Shown here one piece after another: positions 50,181 to 58,642 of a DNA stretch of 64,000 bases. The position numbers and the translations under genes are program-made. The notes beneath the pieces are model-generated. The model worked only from the letters and a program-made list of their open reading frames with translations. It searched no databases and was not told the DNA's origin. This stretch comes from an uncultured Acetatifactor sp. (lineage in GTDB: Bacteria; Bacillota; Clostridia; Lachnospirales; Lachnospiraceae), in NCBI GenBank assembly GCA_910584865.1, contig CAJUCE010000019.1, forward strand, positions 37,527 to 101,526. Direction: 5' to 3'. The stretch's first letter is position 1. Every line of letters begins with the position of its first letter.

Positions 50181-50504
50181 ATGGCGTCTGGGAGAGTCAG
50201 GATATACAGGCGGAGATTTATCACAGAGGGCGGCAGAAATGAAGAGCAGGAACCGGAACTGCATCATGAAGCATGGTGTGAGATCAGCAGCCTATACGGG
50301 CAGGAGCTGTATAAGGCCCTGGAGATCAGGCTGGAAAATACAATTGTCTTTGAAGTCCGATATTGCCAAAAGATCAGGGAGATGCAGCAGCATCTGAAAG
50401 AATTCTTTCTGCAATATCAGGGAGAAAGATATGATATTTTTGCCATAGATTTCAGGAGGAACGAAAGACAGTATGTCCAGCTGAAGGCGAACCGGACAGA
50501 TTAG
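50181..50504 (+). CDS. Head closure protein
   Basis: 107 residues, SPP1 gp16-like by position and a β-barrel pattern (CEISSLYGQELYKALEIRLE then NTIVFEVRYC and YDIFAIDFRRNERQYVQLKA). The ribosome binding site (GAGG) is weak, so it probably relies on coupling to the connector gene 4 bp upstream. Confidence 0.8.
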   Translation: MASGRVRIYRRRFITEGGRNEEQEPELHHEAWCEISSLYGQELYKALEIRLENTIVFEVRYCQKIREMQQHLKEFFLQYQGERYDIFAIDFRRNERQYVQLKANRTD

Positions 50505-50529
50505 GCGCGGGACGGAAGGGGGATGGCTG

Positions 50530-50964
50530 TTGGCAGGCATAACAATTGAATTTGCAGGGCTGGAAGAACTCAGGAAGGCAATTGAAGAATTGGGCAGCGA
50601 TGCGGAGGTAAGGAAGGTCAACAGGGAAATTTTCCGAAGGTGTGTGGAGATAACACATCCGCGGATGAAGGCAAAGATTTCGAAGTCGTCGGACAATTTT
50701 AAGAGCGGGAGAAAAGGATACAGGCCTTCCGGCCATGCCGCGGACAATATCCCCCGGAAAGTTACCGCGAATTACGGGGAAGCCGGATGGGGGCTGCTGG
50801 GAGATGCGGAGAACTGGTTTTATATGAAGTTCGTGGAGTGGGGCACTACGAAGCAGCCGCCGAAGGACTTTATTTTCAATGTACGTGAGGAGAGCGACGG
50901 GGATTATTCCAGGATAGCAGAGGAGGAGTACCAGAAACTGCTGAATGCGAAGCTGGGAGGGTAG
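50530..50964 (+). CDS. HK97 gp10-type tail completion protein
   Basis: 144 residues from a TTG with GGAAGGGGG upstream. ITIEFAGLEELRKAIEELGS, then KFVEWGTTKQPPKDFIFNVR, is the gp10-like pattern. It fits between head closure and tail terminator genes. Confidence 0.85.
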   Translation: MAGITIEFAGLEELRKAIEELGSDAEVRKVNREIFRRCVEITHPRMKAKISKSSDNFKSGRKGYRPSGHAADNIPRKVTANYGEAGWGLLGDAENWFYMKFVEWGTTKQPPKDFIFNVREESDGDYSRIAEEEYQKLLNAKLGG

Positions 50965-50966
50965 GC

Positions 50967-51323
50967 ATGGATATCATAAAAATGGCCGCCGATGCCCTGG
51001 AACCGCTGCAGAAAGAGGGAATTCCGGTGCAGCAGGGCTGGTACGACGGGAGCAGGAAACTGCATGTAACGCTGTGGAACCTGGGGGAATATGAAGGGGC
51101 ACATTCGGATGATGCAGGGGAAATTGAGGTAGCATCGGTACAGGTCAATATATGGTCCGGGAGTGACCAGGTAAAACTGAAGAAACGTATCCGCAGGCTG
51201 ATGAAAAAAGCCGGTTTTTGCTATATGGACAGTCGTGATGAACTGGAAACGGATACGAAGGTTTTTATCAATGCGCTGCGGTTTATGGCGGCGCAGGAAA
51301 TGGAGGAAGAGGCAGATGAGTGA
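50967..51323 (+). CDS. Tail terminator-like protein
   Basis: 118 residues. IPVQQGWYDGSRKLHVTLWN and a later VASVQVNIWSGSDQVKLKKR are typical of the DUF806/tail terminator position before the major tail protein. Starts 2 bp after the previous stop; overlaps the next start. Confidence 0.7.
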   Translation: MDIIKMAADALEPLQKEGIPVQQGWYDGSRKLHVTLWNLGEYEGAHSDDAGEIEVASVQVNIWSGSDQVKLKKRIRRLMKKAGFCYMDSRDELETDTKVFINALRFMAAQEMEEEADE

Positions 51324-51960
51324 TGGGGTAAAGATAATTGTCAGGAGCAGGACAGCGTCGTTTAAGGATGTCTATGTGGCTCCCGTTCTGGTAAACACGC
51401 CCACTGTGTATGAGACGGGAACGCCGGTAAAGCTGGCGCGTGCCATCAAGGGGAAAATATCCGATAAATTCAGTTCGGAGAAATTGTATTCGGATGATGG
51501 AGTGGAGGATGTAGCTACCTGCTATGAAGGGACGGATGTGGAGTTGGAAGTGAACAGCCTTGCGCCGCAGGACAAGCAGATGGTGTTCGGACACCTGTAT
51601 GAGATGGGGTATCTTGTCAAAAACAAGGATGACCGGGCTCCGGAGGTAGCGGTGGGGTACCGGGCAAAGAAAATGAACGGGAAGTATGAGTTTACATGGC
51701 TGTATGTAGGCACTTTTGGCCAGGGGTATGATGAGGAATACGAAACCAGGGGAGAAAAGATCAGCACCAAAACTGCAACGCTGAAGGGCAGTTTCTATGA
51801 ACGGCAGGCTGACGGTGCCTTTTCCATACAGGTAGACGAAAGCAATCTCCTGGAAGAACACGCGAATGCAAAAGAGGCGATACAGGAATGGTTTTCTGCG
51901 GTACAGGAGAAAAAGAAGACCGGAGCAGGCGGCCAGGATAATCAGGAGGAGCAGGTATAG
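51316..51960 (+). CDS. Major tail (tube) protein, phi13 type
   Basis: 214 residues from the ATG at 51316 (GGAGGAAGAGG site). APVLVNTPTVYETGTPVKLA, then VGYRAKKMNGKYEFTWLYVG and the following FEER-like β strands are typical of the phi13-type tail tube family. It polymerises into the tail tube. Precedes the chaperone genes as expected. Confidence 0.9.
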   Translation: MSDGVKIIVRSRTASFKDVYVAPVLVNTPTVYETGTPVKLARAIKGKISDKFSSEKLYSDDGVEDVATCYEGTDVELEVNSLAPQDKQMVFGHLYEMGYLVKNKDDRAPEVAVGYRAKKMNGKYEFTWLYVGTFGQGYDEEYETRGEKISTKTATLKGSFYERQADGAFSIQVDESNLLEEHANAKEAIQEWFSAVQEKKKTGAGGQDNQEEQV

Positions 51961-51989
51961 GCAGCAGATAACCTGAAAGGGAGAGAAAT

Positions 51990-52337
51990 ATGGCTAAGAA
52001 AAAAATAAGCAAAAAGACGATTATCATTAATCGAAAAGAATATGTAATGCCGGAACCCGGGATTGAAGAATATCTGCATTATCTGGAAGTTCGGGACAGT
52101 GTCATGAATACAGAGAACCGGAGCGGACTGTATACAAAGCAGCAGTTCCTTGACATGATGGACTGTATCTGCGAGCTGTACGGGAATCAGTTCACACGGG
52201 AGGAGCTGGCGGACAGGGAGACGGGCCTGTCAGTACCCAAAATTATAATGGAATTTGCAGCCATTGATATCGGGATCGGCAGAGAAGTGAATGAAAGTGT
52301 GGAGGAACTGCAGAAAAATTTTCAGAGTGGCAATTGA
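51990..52337 (+). CDS. Tail assembly chaperone G
   Basis: 115 residues with AAAGGGAGAG upstream. IIINRKEYVMPEPGIEEYLH and TKQQFLDMMDCICELYGNQF match the gpG-type chaperone that binds the tape measure before tube polymerisation. Near its end (52316-52322) is a slippery heptamer that could extend it into the next frame as a G-GT fusion. Confidence 0.85.
   Translation: MAKKKISKKTIIINRKEYVMPEPGIEEYLHYLEVRDSVMNTENRSGLYTKQQFLDMMDCICELYGNQFTREELADRETGLSVPKIIMEFAAIDIGIGREVNESVEELQKNFQSGN
52316..52322 (+). promoter_or_regulatory. -1 frameshift slippery site for G/GT
   Basis: A-AAT-TTT in frame with gene G (Lys-Asn-Phe codons at 52314-52322) fits X-XXY-YYZ. The -1 frame is open from before the site into the GT gene through 52846. 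Confidence 0.6.
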
Positions 52338-52846
52338 TGCCGGAGATGGTGCTGTCCTGCAGCGAAGGAGAGTATGTCTGCAGGTCAGTGTCTGTGGGAT
52401 TGTACAGAAAGTATACGGAGATCATGGAACGGAATGAAGGGGAGAGCGCAGCGGATGCCGTGCGCTGTAACAGCCTGATTTTGAGAACAGTATTCAGAAT
52501 ATCTTCCAGGGAGCTTTCCAAGATAAATGCAGTTGAGCAGCTGAAGGCGGCAAAGGCGGTGCATTTTGTGATGCAGGAGGTTGTAACGCCGAAGTTTTTA
52601 GAACTCAATCCGGAGCAGTCACAGCAGCAGGAGATCTCTGCTTTTGATGAGTACGATGAAGAGGAAGGGTACAACGAAGAGGAGGAAACGGAGAGTATCT
52701 GGCGGGTGCTTAGGGAGAATGTGGACAGAGTGGTAAAGCTGTGTATCCGTTCCTTTCATGATTCTTATTCCAAGTGTATGGAATCCGACATCATGAGCCT
52801 GTTGGACTATGTGAAATTTGAAATTTTGACAGCTGGAGAAAATTAA
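52334..52846 (+). CDS. Tail assembly chaperone GT region
   Basis: About 170 residues; it lies in the -1 frame relative to G, with a TTGA overlap at the G stop. SVGLYRKYTEIMERNEGESA and later acidic residues (DEYDEEEGYNEEEET) match the T part of G-GT chaperones. It is probably made mainly as a G-GT fusion by the -1 frameshift, with no good independent ribosome binding site. Confidence 0.75.
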   Translation: MMPEMVLSCSEGEYVCRSVSVGLYRKYTEIMERNEGESAADAVRCNSLILRTVFRISSRELSKINAVEQLKAAKAVHFVMQEVVTPKFLELNPEQSQQQEISAFDEYDEEEGYNEEEETESIWRVLRENVDRVVKLCIRSFHDSYSKCMESDIMSLLDYVKFEILTAGEN

Positions 52847-52866
52847 CGGAAAGGCGGTGAGGCGGT

Positions 52867-55800
52867 ATGGCAAATGCATCAATTAGAATCGGTGCTTCCA
52901 TGGCGGAGTATCAAAGGGCGATGAAACAGGCGGCAGTGGAAATGAAAAATCTGTCATCGGAGTACAGCCTTGCCGCTGCGAATGCCAAGCTGTACGGAAC
53001 GCAGTCGGATGCGCTGAAAGCAAAGGTAACGGAACTGAGCCAGAAGATGGATGTACAGCGCAAAACGGTTGAGAATAATGAAATTCAGACAAGAAATCTA
53101 CAGGACAGGCTTGCTGAAACCGGAAAAAAGCATGATGAACTGAAAAAGAACGTTGACAGCCTGAAGGATGCCTACAATAAAAGCAGGGACGCAACGGGGG
53201 CTGATTCCGAGGAAACCAGAAAACTGAAGGAGGAGCTGAATAAGGCGGAAAACCAGCTGACGCAGAATGAGCGGCAGATGGAGAAGACTGAAGCGGCCAT
53301 CGAGAAGCAGAAGGCGGCAACTACGCAGTCAAAGGCGGCGCTGGCGGAGCTGGAAGTACAGCTACGTGACGTGAATGCGGAGCTGGCCAGGCAGAAATTT
53401 GACGAATATGCACAGAAGGCTGAAAAAGTAGGAGGAATCGTATCAGACACCGGGCAGAAAATGATGGTAGTAACGGGCGCCGTTACGGGAATTGCAGGGG
53501 CGTCTGCAAAAACGGCGGCAGACTTTGAGGCCCAGATGTCGAAAGTGCAGGCTATCAGCGGCGCTACCGCAGAGGATATGGAGGCCATGTCGGAATCAGC
53601 CAGATACTGGGGGAGCAATTCCAAGTTCTCTGCGTCCGAAGCGGCATCTGCTTTTGAGTATATGGCGCTGGCCGGCTGGAAGACGGAAGAATCCGTATCC
53701 GCAATGGAGGGGATTCTGAATCTGGCTGCGGCAACGGATATGGAGTTGGCTAACGCTTCGGATGTGGTGACGGATTATTTATCGGCATTTTCCATGGAAG
53801 CATCGCAGGCTACAACGGTTGCTGACCTTATGACCTACGCTCAGGGAAATTCCAATACCAGCGCGGAGCAGCTGGCGGAAGCCTATAAAAATTGTGCGGC
53901 AAATGCGAATGCTATGGGATACGATATCCAGCAGACTACCGGAATGCTGGGAATTATGGCGAATCAGGGACTGAAGGGCAGCGAAGCAGGGACTGCGCTG
54001 ACTGCTGTCTTCCGGGACATGACTGCGAAGATGAAAAACGGGGCAATCGCAATCGGCGATACGAATATCCAGGTGGTAGATGCCAGCGGAAATTACCGGC
54101 AGATGACAGATATCCTGAAGGAAGTCGAAGCGGCAACCAATGGAATGGGAGATGCGGAGAAGAATGCGGCTCTGATGTCCACCTTTACTGCGGATTCTGT
54201 CAAGGGATTAAATCTTCTGCTGAATGCAGGAAGCGGAGACGTAAGCAGCTTCACACAGCAGCTTTATGACTGCAAAGACAGTGCAAAGGATACGGCAGCC
54301 GTGATGCAGGATAACCTGCAGGGGCAGATAACGAGCCTGAAGTCCAAAATAGAGGGGGCATCGATCAGTATCGGAAACCTGCTGTTACCTTATGTGAAAG
54401 AAGCAGTAACAGGAATTTCAAACCTGGTAGACAGATTTACGAATTTGGACGGAGGAACCCAGAAAACGATCGTGGCAATCGGCGCCATGGTGGCTGCCGC
54501 CGGGCCTTTATTGATTGGAGCAGGGAAATTGATTTCCTTTACAGGATCGATATCATCAGGACTGGGAATAGTATCGGCCGCATTAGCGAAGGTGGGATTC
54601 GGCGCATCCGGAGCGGGGGCGTCAACAGGCGCTTTTTCTACAATTCTTGCCGCAATTGCCTCTCCGGTGGGTGTTGCTATTGCAGCTATGGCGGCGCTTG
54701 CGGCGGGACTTGGATATGTCGCATTTACAAATGAGGATATCCGCAATTCGCTACTGGAGGTATGGCGCACTTTTACCGATAATCTGAGGCCGATAATGGA
54801 ATACATAGCCGGAACGGTGGTGCCGGATCTGCAGATAGCCTGGGCCGGATTGATGAAGATGATTCAGCCGCTTGCGGATTTCGTGAAAGGAGCTTTGACT
54901 TCGGCCTGGCAGGAGGTTTTGATTCCTGCATTGGAATGGATTGCAGGAACAGTATTACCGAATGTACTGAAGACATTTCAGAATCTCTGGGAAAATGTGC
55001 TGCGGCCCTTTGGGCAGTTTGTGGGAAGTGTACTCGGACCGATTTTTTCCACATTTGCAGAGGTCCTGACAATGCTATGGAATACAGTGTTGCTGCCGCT
55101 GGCAAATTTTATCATGTCAACAGTTATGGCTGCATGGAATGGGGTCTATACGGTATTGAATGTATCGGTGATCCCGATAGTGAGCCGGGTAATAGAGGTG
55201 CTGCAGTGGCTTTGGAATAATGCATTGAAGCAGGTGGCCGAGTGGCTGACAGCAAGTCTGGTTCCGGTATTTCAGACGGCATTTGAGACAATAGGCAGTG
55301 TAATAGAAAATCTGAAAACAGTATTTCAGGGTGTGATCGATTTTATTGTTGGTGTCTTTACACTTGATCTGACGACGGCGGGAGAAGGGCTGAAAGGAAT
55401 TTTTACAGGCCTGTGGGAATCAATAAAGGCAATATTTGGTGGGGCACTGAATGCCATACAGCAGGTATTGTCTATCGCCTGGGAAGGGATAACGACAGTT
55501 GTCAGTATTGTGTGGGAGGGGATTTCATCCTTTTTCGGGAATATTTGGAATACGATTTACACCACTATATCGACATGGCTGGACAGTGTCTGGCAATCGG
55601 TAAGCGGTATTTTTACATCCTGCTGGGAAGTGGTACAAAATATCTGGCAGGCCATACAGAATGTAATTGAGGTGGCCATTCTGTTTATTGTAGAGCTGTT
55701 GACTGCTGCGTTTGAGCTGATAACGCTTCCTTTCCGGTTTATATGGGAGAATTGCCGGGAAACGATACTGGCAGTATGGGACACTATAAAAGAAACCGTT

Positions 55801-56706
55801 GGAACCGCAATAGAAGTCATACGGATCACGCTGGAGACGGCGATGGAAGCCATCAGGATGGGGCTTGAAACGGCATGGAATGTTATCAGCACCACTGTGA
55901 GGACAGTATGGGAGGCTATTAAAAATACGATTACAACGGTGATGGATGTCATCAAATCAGTCATCGAAACCGTATGGAATGCGATTAAAAACGGCATTAC
56001 AACCGCAGTAAATGGGATCAAATCAGTCATTACTACCGTATTTAATGCGGTGAAGTCCACAGTGACAAACATCTGGAATGGGATTAAGACCGTGGCGACT
56101 ACGGTCTGGAACGGAATCAAGTCGGCTGTTACGACGCCGATCAATGCGGCAAAGGCAGCCATATCTCTTGCGGTAAATGGAATCAAATCCACTGTTTCAT
56201 CCGTATTTAACAGTGTGAAGTCAACGGTTACATCCATATGGAATAAGATCAAGGATGCGATTACTACTCCGATTAATACAGCCAGAGATACGGTGAAGAA
56301 TGCTATAGAAAAGATCAAAGGCTTTTTCAACTTCGAGTGGTCCCTGCCGCATTTAAAGCTCCCGCATCCGACGATCAGCGGAAGCTTCAGCCTGAATCCG
56401 CCTTCGGTGCCAAGTTTTTCCATCGACTGGTATAAAAGCGGCGGTATCATGACGAGCCCCACTATATTTGGCGGAAACGGAACTACTTTGTTTGCCGGTG
56501 GGGAAGCTGGGGATGAGGCAATCCTTCCACTGGCGCCTTTTTACACGACACTATCGGCTATGCTGGACAGCAAGTTTGAGGCCCTGAAGCAATCCCTGCA
56601 GATACATGTGACGGTAGTGAATGAGATGGACGGGGAAGTGATCGCGGAGAAGACTACGGAGCTGGTGGCAGACAAAATTGTGAAGGAGTATGAAAGGAGG
56701 CGGTAA
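52867..56706 (+). CDS. Tape measure protein
   Basis: 1279 residues, the largest gene, as expected for the tail-length ruler. A long N-terminal coiled coil (about 10-180), then the phage TP901-type core (SKFSASEAASAFEYMALAGW, GNSNTSAEQLAEAYKNCAAN), hydrophobic segments near 540-620, and Trp-rich repeated units between about 640 and 1140 (VWEAIKNTITTVMDVIKSVI and relatives, roughly 11 residues apart). No lytic domain is seen. Confidence 0.95.
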   Translation: MANASIRIGASMAEYQRAMKQAAVEMKNLSSEYSLAAANAKLYGTQSDALKAKVTELSQKMDVQRKTVENNEIQTRNLQDRLAETGKKHDELKKNVDSLKDAYNKSRDATGADSEETRKLKEELNKAENQLTQNERQMEKTEAAIEKQKAATTQSKAALAELEVQLRDVNAELARQKFDEYAQKAEKVGGIVSDTGQKMMVVTGAVTGIAGASAKTAADFEAQMSKVQAISGATAEDMEAMSESARYWGSNSKFSASEAASAFEYMALAGWKTEESVSAMEGILNLAAATDMELANASDVVTDYLSAFSMEASQATTVADLMTYAQGNSNTSAEQLAEAYKNCAANANAMGYDIQQTTGMLGIMANQGLKGSEAGTALTAVFRDMTAKMKNGAIAIGDTNIQVVDASGNYRQMTDILKEVEAATNGMGDAEKNAALMSTFTADSVKGLNLLLNAGSGDVSSFTQQLYDCKDSAKDTAAVMQDNLQGQITSLKSKIEGASISIGNLLLPYVKEAVTGISNLVDRFTNLDGGTQKTIVAIGAMVAAAGPLLIGAGKLISFTGSISSGLGIVSAALAKVGFGASGAGASTGAFSTILAAIASPVGVAIAAMAALAAGLGYVAFTNEDIRNSLLEVWRTFTDNLRPIMEYIAGTVVPDLQIAWAGLMKMIQPLADFVKGALTSAWQEVLIPALEWIAGTVLPNVLKTFQNLWENVLRPFGQFVGSVLGPIFSTFAEVLTMLWNTVLLPLANFIMSTVMAAWNGVYTVLNVSVIPIVSRVIEVLQWLWNNALKQVAEWLTASLVPVFQTAFETIGSVIENLKTVFQGVIDFIVGVFTLDLTTAGEGLKGIFTGLWESIKAIFGGALNAIQQVLSIAWEGITTVVSIVWEGISSFFGNIWNTIYTTISTWLDSVWQSVSGIFTSCWEVVQNIWQAIQNVIEVAILFIVELLTAAFELITLPFRFIWENCRETILAVWDTIKETVGTAIEVIRITLETAMEAIRMGLETAWNVISTTVRTVWEAIKNTITTVMDVIKSVIETVWNAIKNGITTAVNGIKSVITTVFNAVKSTVTNIWNGIKTVATTVWNGIKSAVTTPINAAKAAISLAVNGIKSTVSSVFNSVKSTVTSIWNKIKDAITTPINTARDTVKNAIEKIKGFFNFEWSLPHLKLPHPTISGSFSLNPPSVPSFSIDWYKSGGIMTSPTIFGGNGTTLFAGGEAGDEAILPLAPFYTTLSAMLDSKFEALKQSLQIHVTVVNEMDGEVIAEKTTELVADKIVKEYERRR

Positions 56707-56710
56707 AAGC

Positions 56711-57409
56711 GTGAAGATAAACGGCGTCGACATCAGGAAATATAATGCAGTACAGATGACCGTGGACTTTCAGTCGCCTAAAATAGAAGTCAATACGGAA
56801 TGGGTGGAAAATGCGCCCATTCCGCAGGAATTTCCTACAAATATCCAGTATGGCACAATGACGGTTACCGTATTATTCCGGGGAAGGGGAAGGAATGACA
56901 TCCAGAGGAAAATGTCATCCTTCCTGTCGTTGATGACAAAGGTCTGCGAAATTGAGCTGGATGGGTACAAGGGAACTTATATGGGGAGCATGGAGACAGA
57001 CAGTCAGGAGAAGACGATCGTGGCCGACAGATACATCCTGAAGCTGCAGTTCCGCGGATATATGACGGATGACGAGATTGTGAATGTGTATAAAGGGCCG
57101 ACAGAGGCCGCATTTGAAACTGTCGGTACAAGGGATACCCCGTGCATCATTGAAGTGGTACCGCTGAAAAATACAGAGAAGTATGTGATATCGGGCTTCG
57201 GAAGCGACATTATTTTAAATAACCTGAAGGCAGACGCAAAGATTGTTATAGATGGAGAGCTTGGAACCGTAACGGAACTTGGAAGAAACAAATTTTCGGA
57301 ATGTGATATGTGGGAGTTTCCAGTTTTGAAAAAGGAGAGAGCGAACCGGATATATTTTTCCTCTGCAGATTGTGATGTGGTGATTCGGTACAAGCCCATG
57401 TACCTATAG
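56711..57409 (+). CDS. Distal tail protein (Dit)
   Basis: 232 residues from a GTG with AAGGAGGCGG upstream (the frame opens at 56690). KINGVDIRKYNAVQMTVDFQ and FRGRGRNDIQRKMSSFLSLM fit a Dit protein, the ring that joins tail tube to baseplate. Located between tape measure and Tal, as standard. Confidence 0.85.
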   Translation: MKINGVDIRKYNAVQMTVDFQSPKIEVNTEWVENAPIPQEFPTNIQYGTMTVTVLFRGRGRNDIQRKMSSFLSLMTKVCEIELDGYKGTYMGSMETDSQEKTIVADRYILKLQFRGYMTDDEIVNVYKGPTEAAFETVGTRDTPCIIEVVPLKNTEKYVISGFGSDIILNNLKADAKIVIDGELGTVTELGRNKFSECDMWEFPVLKKERANRIYFSSADCDVVIRYKPMYL

Positions 57410-57420
57410 GGAGGGCATCA

Positions 57421-58605
57421 ATGTTACAGGTGTATTCGCAGGAGCATGAAAGATTATGCTTGCTGCAGGGATATAGTTCCCTGGCAATTACGACGCAGCT
57501 GGCGGATGGAGACAAAAAGCTGACATTCCAGTATCCCAGGATCGGAAAAGGGGCAGAGCATCTGAAAAATGAATGTTATATCAGGACAGAAGAGGATGAA
57601 TATGTACTGAAGGAAGTCAGCGGAGGGAAAAAGTGGAGATCATATGTGGCGCAGCTGAATTTAGAGGATTTGCAGGGAAAATCCTTTGTGGCATTTGAGA
57701 CGGTGGAAAAGACGGTGACGGATTGTCTTTCAGAAGCATTGGCGGGAACCGGCTGGCAGGTGGGCCAATGTGATATCTCAAAGAAAAGGACGATCCGAAA
57801 GGATAATGTATGTACGGTGCTGGATATCATCGCTCAGTGCATTAAAACATATAAAGTGGAAGTGCAGTATCATACGCTGGAAAAGGTGATCGATGTAGTG
57901 GAGCGGGTGGGGAGCGATAAGGGAGCATATTTTATGGAAGCTGTAAATTTGCGGAGACCGCCTGAATATAGTTTGACTTCCACAGGGTTATACACGCAGA
58001 TCCGCCCTATAGGGAAGGGAGGACTGCAGATCAATGTGAATGGGAAGGATTACATTGAAAATCATTCTTACAGTCCTAAAAATCTGATGCTTACATGGAA
58101 AGATGAAAGATATACCATAGAGGAATCCCTATTAGAGGATGCCGCACTGAAGCTGGAGGAGCTCTGCAGGCCTACTGTGACTTATGAGGTGGATGTGATC
58201 GATCTGGCAAAAGCGTCAGAAGCATATCAGGAAATTCTCGCATACAGCATTGGCGATACGATTACATTAGTATCGAAAACTGAGGGAATCAAGGAAAAGA
58301 TGCGGATTGCAGTCATAACAGAATATCCGGATGCGCCCCAGAACAACACCTGTCAGCTGTCAACAGCAAAGAAAACATTTGCTGATATACAGCAGGAAGT
58401 AAAAGAAGCAGCGGTGGCGGAGGCAGTGGCAGCGTCAGCAGCCAATGCTTTAAGGCAGGATGAGGATAAAGTGATAGCTGCCATGGAAGACAAAGGATCA
58501 GGGGCAGATGCAATAAAGGCCGAAGTGCTGGATGCTGTGAGAGATGAGATCAGGAAAACGGTGGAGGAAACTTTGGCCACGAGGGAACTGTCTGATAAAG
58601 GATAA
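57421..58605 (+). CDS. Tail-associated (Tal) minor structural protein
   Basis: 394 residues. AEHLKNECYIRTEEDEYVLK and WRSYVAQLNLEDLQGKSFVA are typical of the endopeptidase-tail family N-terminal domain. No lysozyme or peptidase part follows; the C-terminus is a short coiled coil (about 325-394, with VAASAANALRQDEDKVIAAM). Probably the tail tip hub. Confidence 0.85.
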   Translation: MLQVYSQEHERLCLLQGYSSLAITTQLADGDKKLTFQYPRIGKGAEHLKNECYIRTEEDEYVLKEVSGGKKWRSYVAQLNLEDLQGKSFVAFETVEKTVTDCLSEALAGTGWQVGQCDISKKRTIRKDNVCTVLDIIAQCIKTYKVEVQYHTLEKVIDVVERVGSDKGAYFMEAVNLRRPPEYSLTSTGLYTQIRPIGKGGLQINVNGKDYIENHSYSPKNLMLTWKDERYTIEESLLEDAALKLEELCRPTVTYEVDVIDLAKASEAYQEILAYSIGDTITLVSKTEGIKEKMRIAVITEYPDAPQNNTCQLSTAKKTFADIQQEVKEAAVAEAVAASAANALRQDEDKVIAAMEDKGSGADAIKAEVLDAVRDEIRKTVEETLATRELSDKG

Positions 58606-58642
58606 TAGATGATTTAATAGAACACAACCGGGAGGTGAAGAA

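Noticed and set aside
55557..56462. A 301-codon minus-strand frame in the tape measure gene
   Set aside because: Shadow of the repetitive tape measure codons, with no ribosome binding site or recognisable domain.
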